From: Flaccisagitta enflata
Lineage: Eukaryota > Chaetognatha > Sagittoidea > Aphragmophora
NCBI GenBank assembly: GCA_965153355.1
Contig: OZ231127.1
Span: 86,800,001-86,864,000, forward strand
Length of the DNA stretch: 64,000 bases
Reading direction: 5' to 3'
The notes under the pieces: generated by a model
Seen by the model: the letters and a program-made list of their open reading frames with translations, nothing else
Database searches by the model: none
Told to the model about the DNA's origin: nothing
Program-made: the position numbers and the translations under genes
Shown: positions 23,110 to 35,449 of the stretch, one piece after another
Numbering within the stretch: the stretch's first letter is position 1
Layout of the letters: each line of letters opens with the position of its first letter

Positions 23110-23114
23110 ATCAC
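22690..23114. repeat. deletion junction and (CAT)n tract in left-arm GPCR locus
   Basis: At about 22833 the sequence corresponding to right-arm 50856 (CCCTCATTATTCCC) joins directly to that corresponding to 49612 (GTTCGGCGATATAG). Right-arm 49613-50855 is absent. 22870-23110 is (CAT)n, (ATG)n on the GPCR sense strand, with several interruptions (CAGCACCAGCAGCAG), and lies immediately after the TM7-exon donor. Confidence 0.9.
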
Positions 23115-23247
23115 CATGGCGAAGTGATGATTGAGGAAGTTTTTCTGGCGAATTCGAAGAGAAAAGGAAGCGTAGATTTGAATTCTTTCCTAAAAGATTC
23201 GTTGAGCCAAGAGTACAAAAACGGATTGTAGCAGACCGAGCTCATGG
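23115..23247 (-). pseudogene. left-arm GPCR TM7 exon
   Basis: Copy of right-arm 49178-49310, reading AMSSVCYNPFLYSWLNESFR. The base before the donor differs (CCATG/GTGATT here, CCAAG/GTGATT in the right arm), which weakens the donor. Downstream coding exons are deleted, so this copy cannot encode the same tail. Confidence 0.85.
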
Positions 23248-23716
23248 CTGAGGAGAAAAGAGAAAATAGCAATTTATTCAATTCCTTGTCCAAATCTTGA
23301 ACGACAGATGGTCGTGTGAGCCTCTCTTCAGTTTCGTGTAGGCGTTACGTCGGTCTGTCGGTTGGTCAATCATTCGCTTCCTTCGACAGTGATGGCGTCT
23401 AAGAGCGGTTTTTGCCACATCGCTCCAGCCAACACACCTAACGGCCTATCACATGACCTCCCGCATCACTGCCACCCACTTCCACCCACTGACCAACTGC
23501 ATCTGAATGAGTGTCCGGACTTGTTGTGTCTACAGGAGGTCATCTCTGTTTGTTATATATGATAAGGAAATCAGTGTGGTTTTCGATGATTTTTGATAGG
23601 CCCCAGCCCACTCTCCACAACATTGCCCTCATTGGCATGTTTTCTTTTGTATGAATTTTAGTGAACCATAAGTCCATATGCATTTCCATTTCAAATTCGA
23701 TTTTAATCAAACTCAC

Positions 23717-23873
23717 CTATGATATGGGCCATAAAGAAGAAGAGGAGATAATAAGGATGATAAATGATTCTGTAATAGATTTCGATGGCGATGTGAGTCG
23801 AGTTAAGTGGCAGCCAACAGATGGCGAAGATTGTCACCATGGCGATCAACATTCGATTTGTTCGACGTTTACG
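23717..23873 (-). pseudogene. left-arm GPCR TM6 exon
   Basis: Copy of right-arm 48552-48708 (RKRRTNRMLIAMVTIFAICW start, then LPLNSTHIAIEIYYR). The frame is intact and the GTGAGT donor is kept. I call it part of a broken locus because of the downstream deletion. Confidence 0.85.
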
Positions 23874-23889
23874 CTAAAAAGAAAAGAAC

Positions 23890-24909
23890 AAAATAGTCTG
23901 GGTTAGTCACTTAGTGGCAGCCAACAGATGGCAAAGATTGTCACCATTGCAATCAACATTCAATTTGTTTGACGTTTACACTAAGAAAAAGGGGAAAACA
24001 GTGGTCAGCGGTACCCGTTGAGTGTCAAGGCTGGAATTGGTTCCTTGAGGCTGGGATTTGAGCCTTAAGGCTTTTATTTGTGCTTCGAGGCTGGGATTTG
24101 AGCTTCAAGAATGGGATTTGAGCTTCAAGGCTCGGATTTGAGCCTCAAGGCTGATATTTGAGTCTCGAGACTGGAATTTGAGCCTGGAGACTGGGATCTG
24201 AGCCTGGAGACTGGGATTTGAGCCTGGAGACTGCAATTTGAGGCTCAAGGCTGGGATTTGAGCCTCAAGGCTAGGATTTGAGCCTCAAGGCTGGGATTGG
24301 ACTATTTCTCAGGCTAGAACTTGACTTCCAAAAAGGGCATATGTAGAGGAAGGAGGAGAAGAAGAAGGAGAAATATCCCCTGTGTGAAAGCATAGGTCAT
24401 CGGCCCCTTCAGGCCCGCTGCCCAAAAAGGAGTCAAGTTTAATGGTATTCAACAAATGGTGAAGTTGGTCACCATTGCGATCAACATTTAATTTGTACAC
24501 CATTTACGCTATAAAGAAAGAAAACAAATGTGTTAAGTGGCAGCCAGCAGATGGCGCAGTTAGTCACCATTGCAATCAACATTGAATTTGTACGCCATTA
24601 CCGCTTAAAAGAAAAGAACAAATGAGTTAGGTGGCAACCAACAAATGGCAAAGATTGTCACCATTTGATTTGTTCGACACAGAAACAAAGGTACAAAAGA
24701 GTCAAGTTTAACAACAGCTAACAAACGGCCATCACCATCACAATCAACATTCGATTCGTACACTGAAAAGAAAAGAACAGAAGAACCAAACTCACTGCGG
24801 AGATGGTCACCATCGCGATCAACATTCAAATTGTAACCCATTTACGCAGAAAAGAAAAGAACAAATGACTCAGGTGGCAGCCAACAAATGGCGTAGACTC
24901 AATTTTGTA
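23890..24909 (-). repeat. decayed TM6-exon copies and 20-bp minisatellite (left arm)
   Basis: Mirror of 47521-48535. Repeated fragments of the first 75 or so bp of the TM6 exon, each with the TTCTTTTCTTTTxAG acceptor. They are interrupted at 24045-24305 by a 20-bp minisatellite (GAGCCTCAAGGCTGGGATTT). Confidence 0.85.
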
Positions 24910-24912
24910 AAA

Positions 24913-25063
24913 AACAAGGCCGGATACACGGCAGAACAGTCGCGGACGGTTTGGCAGGGGCGGTAATGCAAAAACCGCTCGCAATTTAAAAAGAAGATGA
25001 TTCGACCTACCGACCTACCGACCGACACGGCAAAGTGTAGAGTCGCGTGTCCGCGACTAAAAA
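24913..25063 (+). mobile_element. HINE-like element, subfamily A
   Basis: AACAAGGCCGGATACACGGC, internal AGTCGCGGAC, GGGGCGGTAATGCAAAAACC, (GACC), TGTAGAGTCGCGTG, hairpin GTCGCGTGTCCGCGAC, TAAAAA. A compact, undisturbed copy; mirror 47365-47517. Confidence 0.82.
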
Positions 25064-25540
25064 TTGTGCGCTGTTGACACTACTTAAAGTTTTCTAAGCT
25101 AACAGTAAAATGTCCAGAGGCTATGAAGGGCTGATGTGAGGTCCTGAAGAGCTAAATAGAAGGTCTGTCTCTCTATCTGTCTGTCTGTCTGTCTGCTTGC
25201 ATTTTTTTCTATCCCTGTATTCTCTCTCTCTGTCTCTCTGTCTCTCTCTGTCTCTCTCTCTCTGTCTGTCTCTGTCTGTCTGTCTCTCTCTCCTTTCGCA
25301 CGGTTGTAATTTGCTTCAATCGAAGAAAACCAGTCTTCCAGTTGGTTACAGCGGTGCTATTTTATTCTGACATGATTCACAGGCTGCCGCGATTTTGAGG
25401 CTTCACGATCGCACGATCGCACGCTGCCGCGACAATGCCTTCTGACGCCGCAGCAGCCTGAAGCCGCTGATGGGTGCTGCATCTGCCTCTGCAGCCGCAA
25501 CGCCGCGGATCGGAATTTGGACAGACATGTCCCGCACGCG
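25064..25540. repeat. (CTGT)n/(CT)n tract and CpG-rich block
   Basis: 25160-25292 is CTGT/CT simple sequence. 25375-25540 is CG-rich (GCCGC, GCAGCCG) with no open frame I recognise. It forms one flank of the 1.46-kb insertion that follows. Confidence 0.7.
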
Positions 25541-26995
25541 CTGGTCGCCAAACCAGATGCTTAGATCCAGATCGATACTTTTAGTGCTTAGATACCTGAA
25601 AAGGCATCTGGATACTGGTTACTAATCTGATACTTCTTTGGGAGAAAAATTAGATATCTGTGTTTAAATCTGATACTATATTTGTGAATTTTCCAAACAT
25701 GTCAACTACTGCCTTTGCATGACTGAATTCTGGCTAATATAGTGAATTTTTTATCTTGGTTAAGCATATGTATATCTGATATAAATGTTCTTATATTTGT
25801 GAGTCAGTTTTTGGATTATGCAAATTTGGCCATAGAATTTTTTTAGGGTTATATTTCTTTTGCCCCTGCTTACCGGCCAAGCATCCGATATTGTTTTTGA
25901 TTCAATTCAAGATGCTCTTACTAAATTTTGAATGACATAGAATCACTGTGTTCAAGAAAGTATTTTGCCTTCATAGTATTCCTTAAGCCTTCATAGCCTT
26001 CATAGTTTTCCTAAAGAGGCCCCAGATTTCTCATAGCATCATAAACAATGTTACTGGTGTTGGACACAACTCTAAAAGTCGCTATATTGGTCTGTCTATT
26101 TGTCCATCTGTTTATTTGTTGAAAACTTTTTTAAAATATGAGCAGTTTTTTAGTTGCGTGGCAATTGCATGCTATGCAACTCCACCCTGTGTTGTTTGTC
26201 CATCCATTGGTTGGTTGGTTGGTGCTTTTTTTATTTTTTTTGGCGTTTTTGAGATTTTTGAGCTAACCTCTCCTGCTCAAATGCTTCGGTGACCTTTTCT
26301 TTCACAGCTCCTGCCCACCCACACGTGATTAGGGTAGCCGTGTAACCGGCCTTGTTGATATACTGCCTTAGCCCACCTGTCCGCAACAGGGGGAGTGTAT
26401 GAGGCTTGTCAATAAAAATAACCATTATGAAATATCACTTTTCTTTTTAATCTTTCCAGTTCTATTTTTAGTTCTTATTGTACCAAATCAAGTGGTAGGG
26501 TTTGACTTTGTACATCAAGGTGTGCCATTTTTTTTGCTATTTGATTAATCTTACTTATGGGCGCCGCCTACCTTACTAATTGTTATGAAATAAAGGCAAT
26601 GCTGGGGCCAATATACATCTTGTACCTTTTATTGAAAGATGAAGTGATTAGGGATTATGAGCAAAATAATCATATGGCTATCAAACTATGACGTGCAAGA
26701 TAATCCCTGCTGTTACAAATTGACTCCATAAATTTCTTATGGCAATCTTTTCTCAAATCCTCTTTGCATTGTTGATTGAAAAAGTTATGAGCTCAAGAGT
26801 TGCAGCATCTTCTACATTGATCAGCTTATTTATATCATCCAAATGTTTTTTTGACAAATATCATTATTTATAATACTTCACAGTCTAAGTTTTTCTAGAC
26901 ACAATTTGAGATATTCATGAAGAAACTTAGACATTTTCTGGATACTTTTTGGGGTTCCTTTAGATACTTGGCCTGCACTACATTTGGCGACCGAG
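25541..26995. mobile_element. about 1.46-kb insertion with TIR and 8-bp TSD (left copy)
   Basis: Left-arm counterpart of 45358-46830. The right-hand terminal TTTGGCGACCGAG is intact at 26983-26995; the left-hand terminal reads CTGGTCGCCAAA. Flanks CCGCACGC and CCGCACAC correspond to the 8-bp duplication, now with one mismatch. Encodes nothing recognisable. It contains a HINE-like element at 26147-26356. Confidence 0.8.
26147..26356 (-). mobile_element. HINE-like element nested in the TIR insertion
   Basis: On the minus strand: AACAAGGCCGGTTACACGGC start, internal ATCACGTGTGG, GGGCAGGAG, (CCAA)n, then an imperfect long hairpin GTTGCATAGCATGCAATTGC...GCAAC and TAAAAA. The hairpin and internal motif match less well than in other copies. 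Mirror 45989-46198. Confidence 0.72.
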
Positions 26996-28381
<1,386 letters not shown>

Positions 28382-28916
28382 ATGCAGGTTCAAGCCTACG
28401 ATTCATGTCTCCGCGGAGACACGCTCGTCATCAATGATAGGTTAACGCCATGGGTTAACGCCAAACATCATAATGACGCATTAGGTCTCCCTCCAAAATA
28501 TAAATTGAAAGTTCCGATAAGAAAGATCGTCGTCGAGGCGGAGGAGAGTCTCGTCTCCAAAATCAAAGAGCTCTATCTGCAGGGGAATCCGGTGACAACG
28601 ATCGACGGGAAGATGAACATTGAAAGACTTAATGGAAGCGGTTGCGGGTTTGAGGAATTTCCATCGTGGATCAAAGAGCAAGAGAATCTTTTCCAACTAA
28701 ATCTAATGGGAAACCAAATAAGCGAAATCCCAGCTTGGCTACGAAACCTACCAAACCTCCGTGAACTTTACCTCCGCAACAACAAACTCCTTCAAACCAT
28801 CCCAAATCCAAATCCCAACTTGAGAGTACTTCATGTCAACGGCTGCGACATCCGCTCTCTGCCACGTGACTTGTTCCATCATGGATTGGAAACAGTGGAT
28901 GTTAGCAACAACAAAG
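28382..28916 (+). pseudogene. ROCO protein, exon 1 of truncated left copy
   Basis: Same sequence as right-arm exon 1 (start MQVQAYDSCLRGDTLVINDR; leucine-rich repeats; donor AAAG/GTGAGG). Intact by itself, but the gene copy is cut at 31493, so at most LRRs plus half a GTPase domain could be made. Confidence 0.85.
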
Positions 28917-29334
28917 GTGAGGAGATGAGGAGGAAAGAGTGGTAGGAGAAATGTTTTGGCGAGATCGTAATTGTGTTCATCGCCGCACAATTATGATGGT
29001 TTATCTACCTCTTCATGGGCTCACTTATGTAAACAACTTTTCCAATATGACGAAATGAAATAAGGCGAAAAAAGCTTTTTGATATCTTTTTTAAACAGAT
29101 ACAAAAATTAAATAAAACTTATTTCAATTGTAACATTCCTTCAAACTGTAGGCACGAAACCATGGGCTTTGTCCGTCTGTTCGTACATCCATAGGTCCAT
29201 CCATCGGTCCGTGATGATACAGTCAAGTAGTGTGAAACGCGCATCTATGTGCTGCAGTTACGTGAGGGATATCTTGATAACTCATGATATCATTATTGAA
29301 TTATCATTATTGAATTTGATGAAAAAAAAAAAGA

Positions 29335-29674
29335 TTTTAGTCGCGGACACGCGACTGTGCACCATGCTCACATTTTTAGATGCGTTATCGCATCTCTATA
29401 AGAGGGTCCGTCCGTCCGTCTATCTGTCGGTCCGTACGCCTCTCTATAAGAGCGTTCCGTCCGTCCGTCCGTCCGTCCGTCCACCCGTCCGTCCGTCCGT
29501 CCGTCCGTCCGTCCGTCCGTCCGTCCGTCTATCTGTCGGTCCGTTACGCCTCTTCTAATATCAAGCAGATGACACGTCTAGTTGCCCGCCTTTGCTTGTT
29601 GAATTGCGATCGGTTTTTGCGTTACTGCTCCTGCCCAAATGTCCGCGACTGGATTGCTTTATATCCGGCCTTTT
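29335..29674 (-). mobile_element. HINE-like subfamily A element carrying a nested subfamily C element
   Basis: Outer element on the minus strand: AAAGGCCGGATATAAAGCAA start, internal AGTCGCGGAC, GTAACGCAAAAACCGATCGC, then the insertion, then GTGCACAGTCGCGTG and hairpin GTCGCGTGTCCGCGAC, TAAAA. The insertion follows CGATCGCAATTC, the same place in the element as the nested insertion at 18250-18442. Mirror 42587-42938. Confidence 0.8.
29373..29600 (-). mobile_element. nested HINE-like element, subfamily C
   Basis: On the minus strand: AACAAGCAAAGGCGGGCAAC start, GTAACGGACC, (GACG)n, CTCTTATAGAG, hairpin GATGCGATAACGCATC, TAAAAAT. The left copy has a shorter (CCGT)n tract than the right (42661-42898). 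One extra hairpin-like GCCTCTATAAGAG fragment sits inside the tract. Confidence 0.78.
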
Positions 29675-29766
29675 AAAGAAGAGCTCAAAAGCTAGTATAT
29701 CGATTTTTGAAATTCTACCCCAATTCCCGACTGAATAGTAGAGAAGAAACTTGAAAGAGTTAGAAG

Positions 29767-29890
29767 GCTGCCTAAGTCGCGTGCTGTTGGGTAGGGGCAG
29801 TGATAAAAAAGACTAACTAAGCAATTGGGCAGGAGCTGTCACGCCATAAGCGCCCATAATCGCCGAAAAAAAGTACACGCGACTAAAATT
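29767..29890 (+). mobile_element. HINE-like element, subfamily B, decayed
   Basis: Internal AAGTCGCGTGCTG, GGGGCAGTGATAAAAAAGAC and GGGCAGGAGC blocks are kept. The tetranucleotide tract is gone and the 3' hairpin is reduced to GTACACGCGACTAAAA. Mirror 42371-42494. Confidence 0.65.
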
Positions 29891-30490
29891 ATCAAATGTC
29901 TTATCTAAAAACATCGTTTGTCTGTCGTCTGCCTGACTTTTTTGAAAGTACCGACGCAAGCGACTTAGGTCTAATGACCTTGTTTTGTTCATTGAATGAT
30001 GTACTCCTTGAGTGTTTGTCTGCTTTTGACATTTCTGTGAAAATACATACAATGCTTACGATATAAAACAACCCACAGTAGCAATTTTGGATGATGAGTC
30101 AACTTCAAATCAGAAGTGGGCCAATTTCTGAACCAAAGTTGTCAAAGAAGCAAAAAATTCGACTTTTATACACTTCCCTCAAGAACATTTGGGGGTACTA
30201 TCGATCATTAATTTTTCCACCATCATTTTTATCAAATATCTTCAATTGTTCAATCCAAAGGCGAGTTACATGGATTCCGTTAAAAAATCGAAGTTGCTCT
30301 AAAAATTACCTATGTGGTATTATCCCTGCAACTTTTTATCATTTAGAGGCTCTCAAGTTCAAACAAATAAAGACGCATGCTCAATGCAAGTGGCTTGAAT
30401 GACTGTTTAGCCATCGAGATCTTGTTTAAAGTCTCGTCAACCAAAGTTCCATTTCAGGTTACTTTGGTGCCCATGGAGAGGTAAACAATA

Positions 30491-30828
30491 GCATGATAAA
30501 AATTTGCACAAAGTCATAGGAAAGTTCTCTATCAAAGGGATATAGCTCAAAATCATGTAAAAAGATGGTCAAAGAAAAAAATTAAGCAATGGGACCCCTA
30601 TAAACTATGGCCGCCACCCCCCTCATATCCCTAAGAAAATGTATGGGATAAATTTGACCTCCAAGGTTTCCTATAGTTTATTATGGGGAATGGGGTGGGT
30701 GGCGGCCATAGTTTAAAGGGGTCCTATGACTAATTTTTTTTCGTGAACCATCTCTATACAAGATTTGGAGCTATTTCTCTTCGATAGAGAACTTTTCTAT
30801 GACTTTGGGTAAATAATTGTTGGGCTAG
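30491..30828. mobile_element. foldback MITE in ROCO intron 1 (left)
   Basis: Inverted repeat of about 340 bp: CAAAGTCATAGGAAAGTTCT at one end against AGAACTTTTCTATGACTTTG at the other, with TATGGCCGCCACCC pairing with GGGTGGCGGCCATA near the centre. No coding capacity. The mirror copy is at 41433-41770, so insertion predates the palindrome. Confidence 0.85.
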
Positions 30829-30966
30829 TGAAAAAAACCATCAAGCGTAAATGGTCTCAGTAAATATAAAAAATGAATTTCGGATTTAGGGGGATATGTT
30901 CTTTTATTCAAGAACCAACATTTTCAAAACATGAAACTGTAAGTATCGGTATTTGACACTTTTCAG

Positions 30967-31493
30967 GGCTTGACTATCTCCCAAATCAGCCACCATCATC
31001 ACCATTGAAAGACCTGAATGCAGAAAATTGCTCAATTTCAACCATTCACGAGTCGTTCTTCCGGGCAGGTCTCAGCCTGAATTTGAAAAACAATCAAATT
31101 TCTGAGTTTCCTCGCGAGGAAGTCTTACAATACATGGAGAGCAACGGAAAGTTTCGCACTTATAATCCCTCTTTTTCTGGCATTGACTTGGCTTTCAATC
31201 CATTAGTTTACCCTCCAAAGCATGTTTACGAGAAGGGAAATGACGCAGTCAAAATGTACATGACAAATTATTCCAATTCCTTCATTAATTCCAATGATGT
31301 CACATTGATGCTGATCGGAGATCAAACATCAGGCAAAACCAGCCTGAGCCTTTCCTTGGCGGGGAAAATTGACTCCGCTGAGGACATCAAGATCAAAGAT
31401 CGAACACACTCATTTGATGTCCACATAACCCTCATCAATGGCATTAGGGTGATTATATTGGATTTAGGAGGGCACAAAGAGTATGAATCTGCA
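30967..31493 (+). pseudogene. ROCO protein, truncated exon 2 of left copy
   Basis: Identical in layout to the start of right-copy exon 2: acceptor TTTTCAG, GLDYLPNQPP, last LRRs, P-loop GDQTSGKT, and DLGGHKEYESA. Homology with the right arm stops after GAATCTGCA at 31493. The frame then reads on for 19 unrelated codons (AAYAARNDLDRHWIQTGAY) to a stop at 31550. The copy lacks the G4/G5 motifs, COR and C-terminal domains. Confidence 0.92.
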
Positions 31494-33485
31494 GCATACG
31501 CTGCGCGAAACGATCTCGACCGACACTGGATTCAAACCGGAGCATATTAATGAAGATGACGTTGGTATTGTTGATGCAGGTCGTCGGTACATGCGCGGCC
31601 GCCATTGTCCACTCCTCGCTTCGATAACAAGATGAAAGAATCTGTCGTTTTTTAAATTGCCGAATATAAATTTACGCCCACTTTGCCTCCAACTGGCACT
31701 GTCTATGAGCGTCTGACTGATTAATTTGTGGTGAAAGAAAGTTAGTCGATTGAAAACAGGGAAGGCTACTCGTCCTGCTTATTCCATAAAAATTTGAATA
31801 AATCAGAAGAGAGGGGGAAAATGAGTGAAAGTGGAAGCATCAGACTGCAAACGCAAAGATAACAGAACGAGATAGACATAAATAGTAGGACAGAAACAGC
31901 ACATGACAACATGTTCGTCATCTTCAGAGCCCATGCCACCTGATAATACCTATCTCCTGTCTGGCCCATCCTAGATTAAATTCCATCCATATTATCCCTA
32001 TAGTGTTTGGATCGGATCTACAAGATAAACTATACTAAAAACCAACATGAAAACAAAAGGGCAAGACAAAAAATAACAGACCGGAAAAACAAGATAAAAC
32101 AACGTTAATAAAAAGCAGAAACACGTCTATGTAAAACTTTACTTTTAGGCCTACTCTTCGTTGGTTTCAACCCACAGTCTGTCGATACAAATTACCCAAT
32201 TAAACCGTTCATTAGTTTATCTGCAATAAAAGATGAGAGATTATTGAAATTAGTGAATTCCAAGGGCGCATTCAAACGATCATAAAAATCAATCAATCAC
32301 TTTAAGAAGCGATGCCATAATTAAATAAAATCAATCAATCCAAAAATTGGATGATACGAAAGACGAGTTACGTATATTTGCCTACGTAGTAAAAACAAAT
32401 GGCACAAAATCAAGGCGCAACCATATGGTTACCCATCTAGCGTTCAATATAAAAAATGGCAAGAAACAAAAGACACGGGCATCGAATAGTAGAGAAAGAG
32501 AAAAAGCCAAAAGCACGCAAAAGAGACAGAAGGCACACACACCTAAGAGACGGACAGACATACATTTCTAACAACAACATTTCGCGAGTCCGTGACTAAA
32601 GACTATTTTTCATTGTTTCACAGGCTAGCTTCCCTACATTGATCGGCCTAAAAACGGAACATGAGCAGGTGGCTAAAGCGTCAATGGTCAGTGACTGTTG
32701 CCCCATTGTTTCTTATCATATTCTTATGATTCTTATCAATAATATACGAAAGAAATTAGCTTAATGGGGCAGCGGCCCAAAAAGCAGAGTTTGAAAGGCG
32801 AATCTTTATACCTATGGTTCATGCATAATCAATTTACTAGTGGGTGATGCACAATCAAATGTGGATTTGTTGATAACGGGACATGAACAAGCGAAATTCG
32901 AAATGCGAATCCTTTTGCTAATGGATTATGTACAATCAAATGTTGGTTCGTTGGTAAAAACAGGATATGAATTTTGGCAAAAGTGTTAGATGGTCAGCCA
33001 TAAGCATAACCCGATACCCCAAAGTTAGTGTACACTTAGATGAGATGGTGAGAGGGACATCTGCCCTGACCATTGACCTATGCTTTGGCTCATGGGGACT
33101 TATGGGGAATTTTTTGCTACAATTTAAGTCATGTAAATTGAGCCAAGAGGCTGGGATTGGAGCCTCAAGGCTGGAATTAGGGTCTCAAGGCTTGGATTTA
33201 GGCCTCAAGGCTAAGATTTAAGCCATATTGCGAGGATTTGGGCCTCAATGCTGCGAATTAGATCACAAGGCTGGGATTTGAGTCTTCAAGTTGGATCTCG
33301 GCCTTAAGGCCTCATGGCTTGAATCAGAGCTGTAATTTGGGCTTAAGAGCTAAGGGGGTTGTAGGAGAAGAAGGAGGAGAAATTTCCCCAAATGTGAACG
33401 CAGAGGTCATCGGTCTCTTAATAGCTGCTGCCCAAAAAAGCGCCAGTTTAAAATGCTAATCATTTTACTAATGGGTAATGTACAA
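31494..33485. other. left part of spacer, no identified gene
   Basis: Directly after the breakpoint one plus-strand frame (about 31490-31635, ending TGA) has protein-like codon use (TISTDTGFKPEHINEDDVGI), but I do not recognise it. The rest is AT-rich. 32545-32605 ends TTTCGCGAGTCCGTGACTAAA, a faint HINE-like 3' end. 33135-33345 is the GAGGCTGGGATTxxxGCCTCAA minisatellite also found in the GPCR locus. Confidence 0.6.
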
Positions 33486-33812
33486 TAGGGGGGCTACCTG
33501 GAGGGTCAAATGTGGTCAAATTTTAAAACGCCTCAGCCATACACTCTATGCCGTATTTAAAAAGGAGTTGAGGCAAGCGGAGATCGGTATCTGGAAAGAA
33601 AACCCGCACGGCAACACTATAGAGTTTCAATGGGCGTAAAATTGCTTTCATATACTTTACCATTGTGTTGCCGTGCGGGTTTCTTGATCAAATACCGACC
33701 TCTGCTTGTCTGATTTACTGCCCAAATGCCGCTTAGCATGTATGGTTAGATGGCGGAGGAATTTTGAATTTTGAGCCAAATTCACCCTTCAGGTAGCCGC
33801 CCTAATGTACAA
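33478..33812. mobile_element. hAT-like MITE with 8-bp target-site duplication
   Basis: Element 33486-33804 (319 bp), begins TAGGGGGGCTACCTG and ends CAGGTAGCCGCCCTA, flanked by perfect ATGTACAA repeats at 33478-33485 and 33805-33812. An internal stem CCCGCACGGCAACAC / GTGTTGCCGTGCGGG makes most of the element foldback. An 8-bp TSD with (C/T)AGGG-type ends fits the hAT superfamily. Confidence 0.88.
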
Positions 33813-34260
33813 CCAGGGACAATCATAAACACATTAACGCATAAACAAGATATGGGGAAAAGTGAATGGGGAGAAATAAGACGAACTGATTTTGCTTTCT
33901 AAAGGATGCACAATTGAGAGGGTCATACATACAATAGGAAAGTGAAGCTTAGTTTTGTTGCGGAAACAATTGTGGCAAGTTGGAGCAAGTTTCATGGAGA
34001 GGGACAATCATGGCATTGGAATAGAACGACGACATCATCAAGCCTACTTACTAAGGGAGGATGCTTGTATAATGTATGTGCAAAATTTGTTACAATGTGG
34101 GGGCAGAACACACATGCAAGGGTTAAGAAAGTGCAAAGTTATTTTACATGGGTGTTCTTTTTTTTCTCAGTCATTGCTAATACATTTGAATACAAGGAAG
34201 GTCCAGTGCTGAAGAAATTATGAATATATATTACATATTACATATTTGTAAATACATATG
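33813..34260. other. no gene recognised
   Basis: Two overlapping plus-strand frames (33942-34223) carry no known motif. Probably non-coding. Confidence 0.5.
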
Positions 34261-34864
34261 TACAGGGTGATCATTGTTAAATGCAAAAAAGTATTAAGCT
34301 TTTACTCCTTGATGCTTCATCTTCATGACCTGAAATCATGTTTCTCTTATAGTACTATGCTTGACGTTTTTTGTGTCAAAATTTCATGGGTCTGAGTTGA
34401 AAAGTTTGCTCATAATATCAGTTTGAAGTAAAATAGGTATTTACAGCTCAAGATTGATTACTGACTTTATTCATAAGAGCAGTTTCTTTTCAAATTGTTC
34501 TGATGTTAAAATGATTTAAGCCACATATGCTACATTGATCTTAAATGAAAAAGAGCCAATTATCTCCCATTTGAGACCAATCTGGCATTTATTGCTCAAG
34601 TCGTCTTTAAATGAGAGCAGATCAAAGAAAAACTTTCTTGTTTAAGGAAGAAGATTTTGCACTGAAAATGAGCATATTCTAGAAATGCCTCTTTTATTTC
34701 AATTTAATGTTTTGGACAAAGTATCCAACTTAGACCCATGAAATTATGATACAAAAAACGTCAAACATAGTACTTTTAGAGAAAAGTGATTCCACATCAA
34801 GAAAATGAAGCATCTAGGAGTAAAAGCTTCATACTTTTTTGCATTTGACAATGTTCACACTGTA
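34261..34864. mobile_element. foldback MITE in spacer
   Basis: Inverted repeat of about 600 bp: begins TACAGGGTGATCATTG and ends CAATGTTCACACTGTA, with long paired segments (AAAAAGTATxAAGCTTTTAC and its complement; ACGTTTTTTGTGTCAAAATT and its complement). TA-bounded ends resemble Tc1/mariner-type MITEs. Non-coding. Absent from both palindrome arms. Confidence 0.8.
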
Positions 34865-35449
34865 TTTGTAAGATGAAGCTAAAGTGAGCTTAGTAAACTT
34901 CCACCATAGAGCACCCATAAATGATTTGACAATTTATGGGGCAGGTTTTCTTTTAAAAATCTAAACAATACGTTGGAATTCGTGTTAAATATCCTAATGT
35001 GTCCAAACAAGTAGTGAAAATATAGATAATTCCATTTGTTGTTTTATAGGAAAATTAGAGGGTCAGGTGGGACATTATATACCCACTGGCAGCAAAAGCA
35101 AACAATCATGTCAGTTGAGCCCTGTGCATCAATGCAGTAGTCGTGGACTATATACAGTCAGTGCTGCATAAACAAAATTGTTTTTTATCCAAATTTTCGT
35201 GGGAACAGAGAAAAACAAAAGACTGAGGTAAAGAGACAGAGAAATTAGGAAGGGAAGGGGAGGAAGAAGAAGGGGAGGAGAAATAAGACAATATAAATAC
35301 AGAGAAGGAACTCATTCTTCAGATAAAAACGGGATCCCACATTGTGGCTTTTATGTATGCGCTAAAGGTCTCTTTGAGCCCGGGAATCAGTTTTGGCGCC
35401 GGATTTCCAGGGCGTCTCAGACCTTGATGTTATAAGTGAGTTTCGTCTT
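34865..35449. other. no gene recognised
   Basis: AT-rich sequence with a GGAAGGGGAGG purine patch at 35250-35285. May include the 3' end of the retroelement that follows, but I see no terminal repeat. Confidence 0.5.

Larger units (their letters stand above)
28917..30966 (+). other. intron 1 of left ROCO copy
   Basis: GT-AG intron, donor GTGAGG, acceptor TTTTCAGG, with three HINE-like elements (29335-29674, nested 29373-29600, 29767-29890) and a foldback MITE (30491-30828). The open frame at 30091-30402 is inside the intron and has no motif. Confidence 0.85.

Noticed and set aside
30091-30402. 103-codon frame present in both arms
   Set aside because: Lies inside ROCO intron 1 and is shared only because the arms are copies; no motif.
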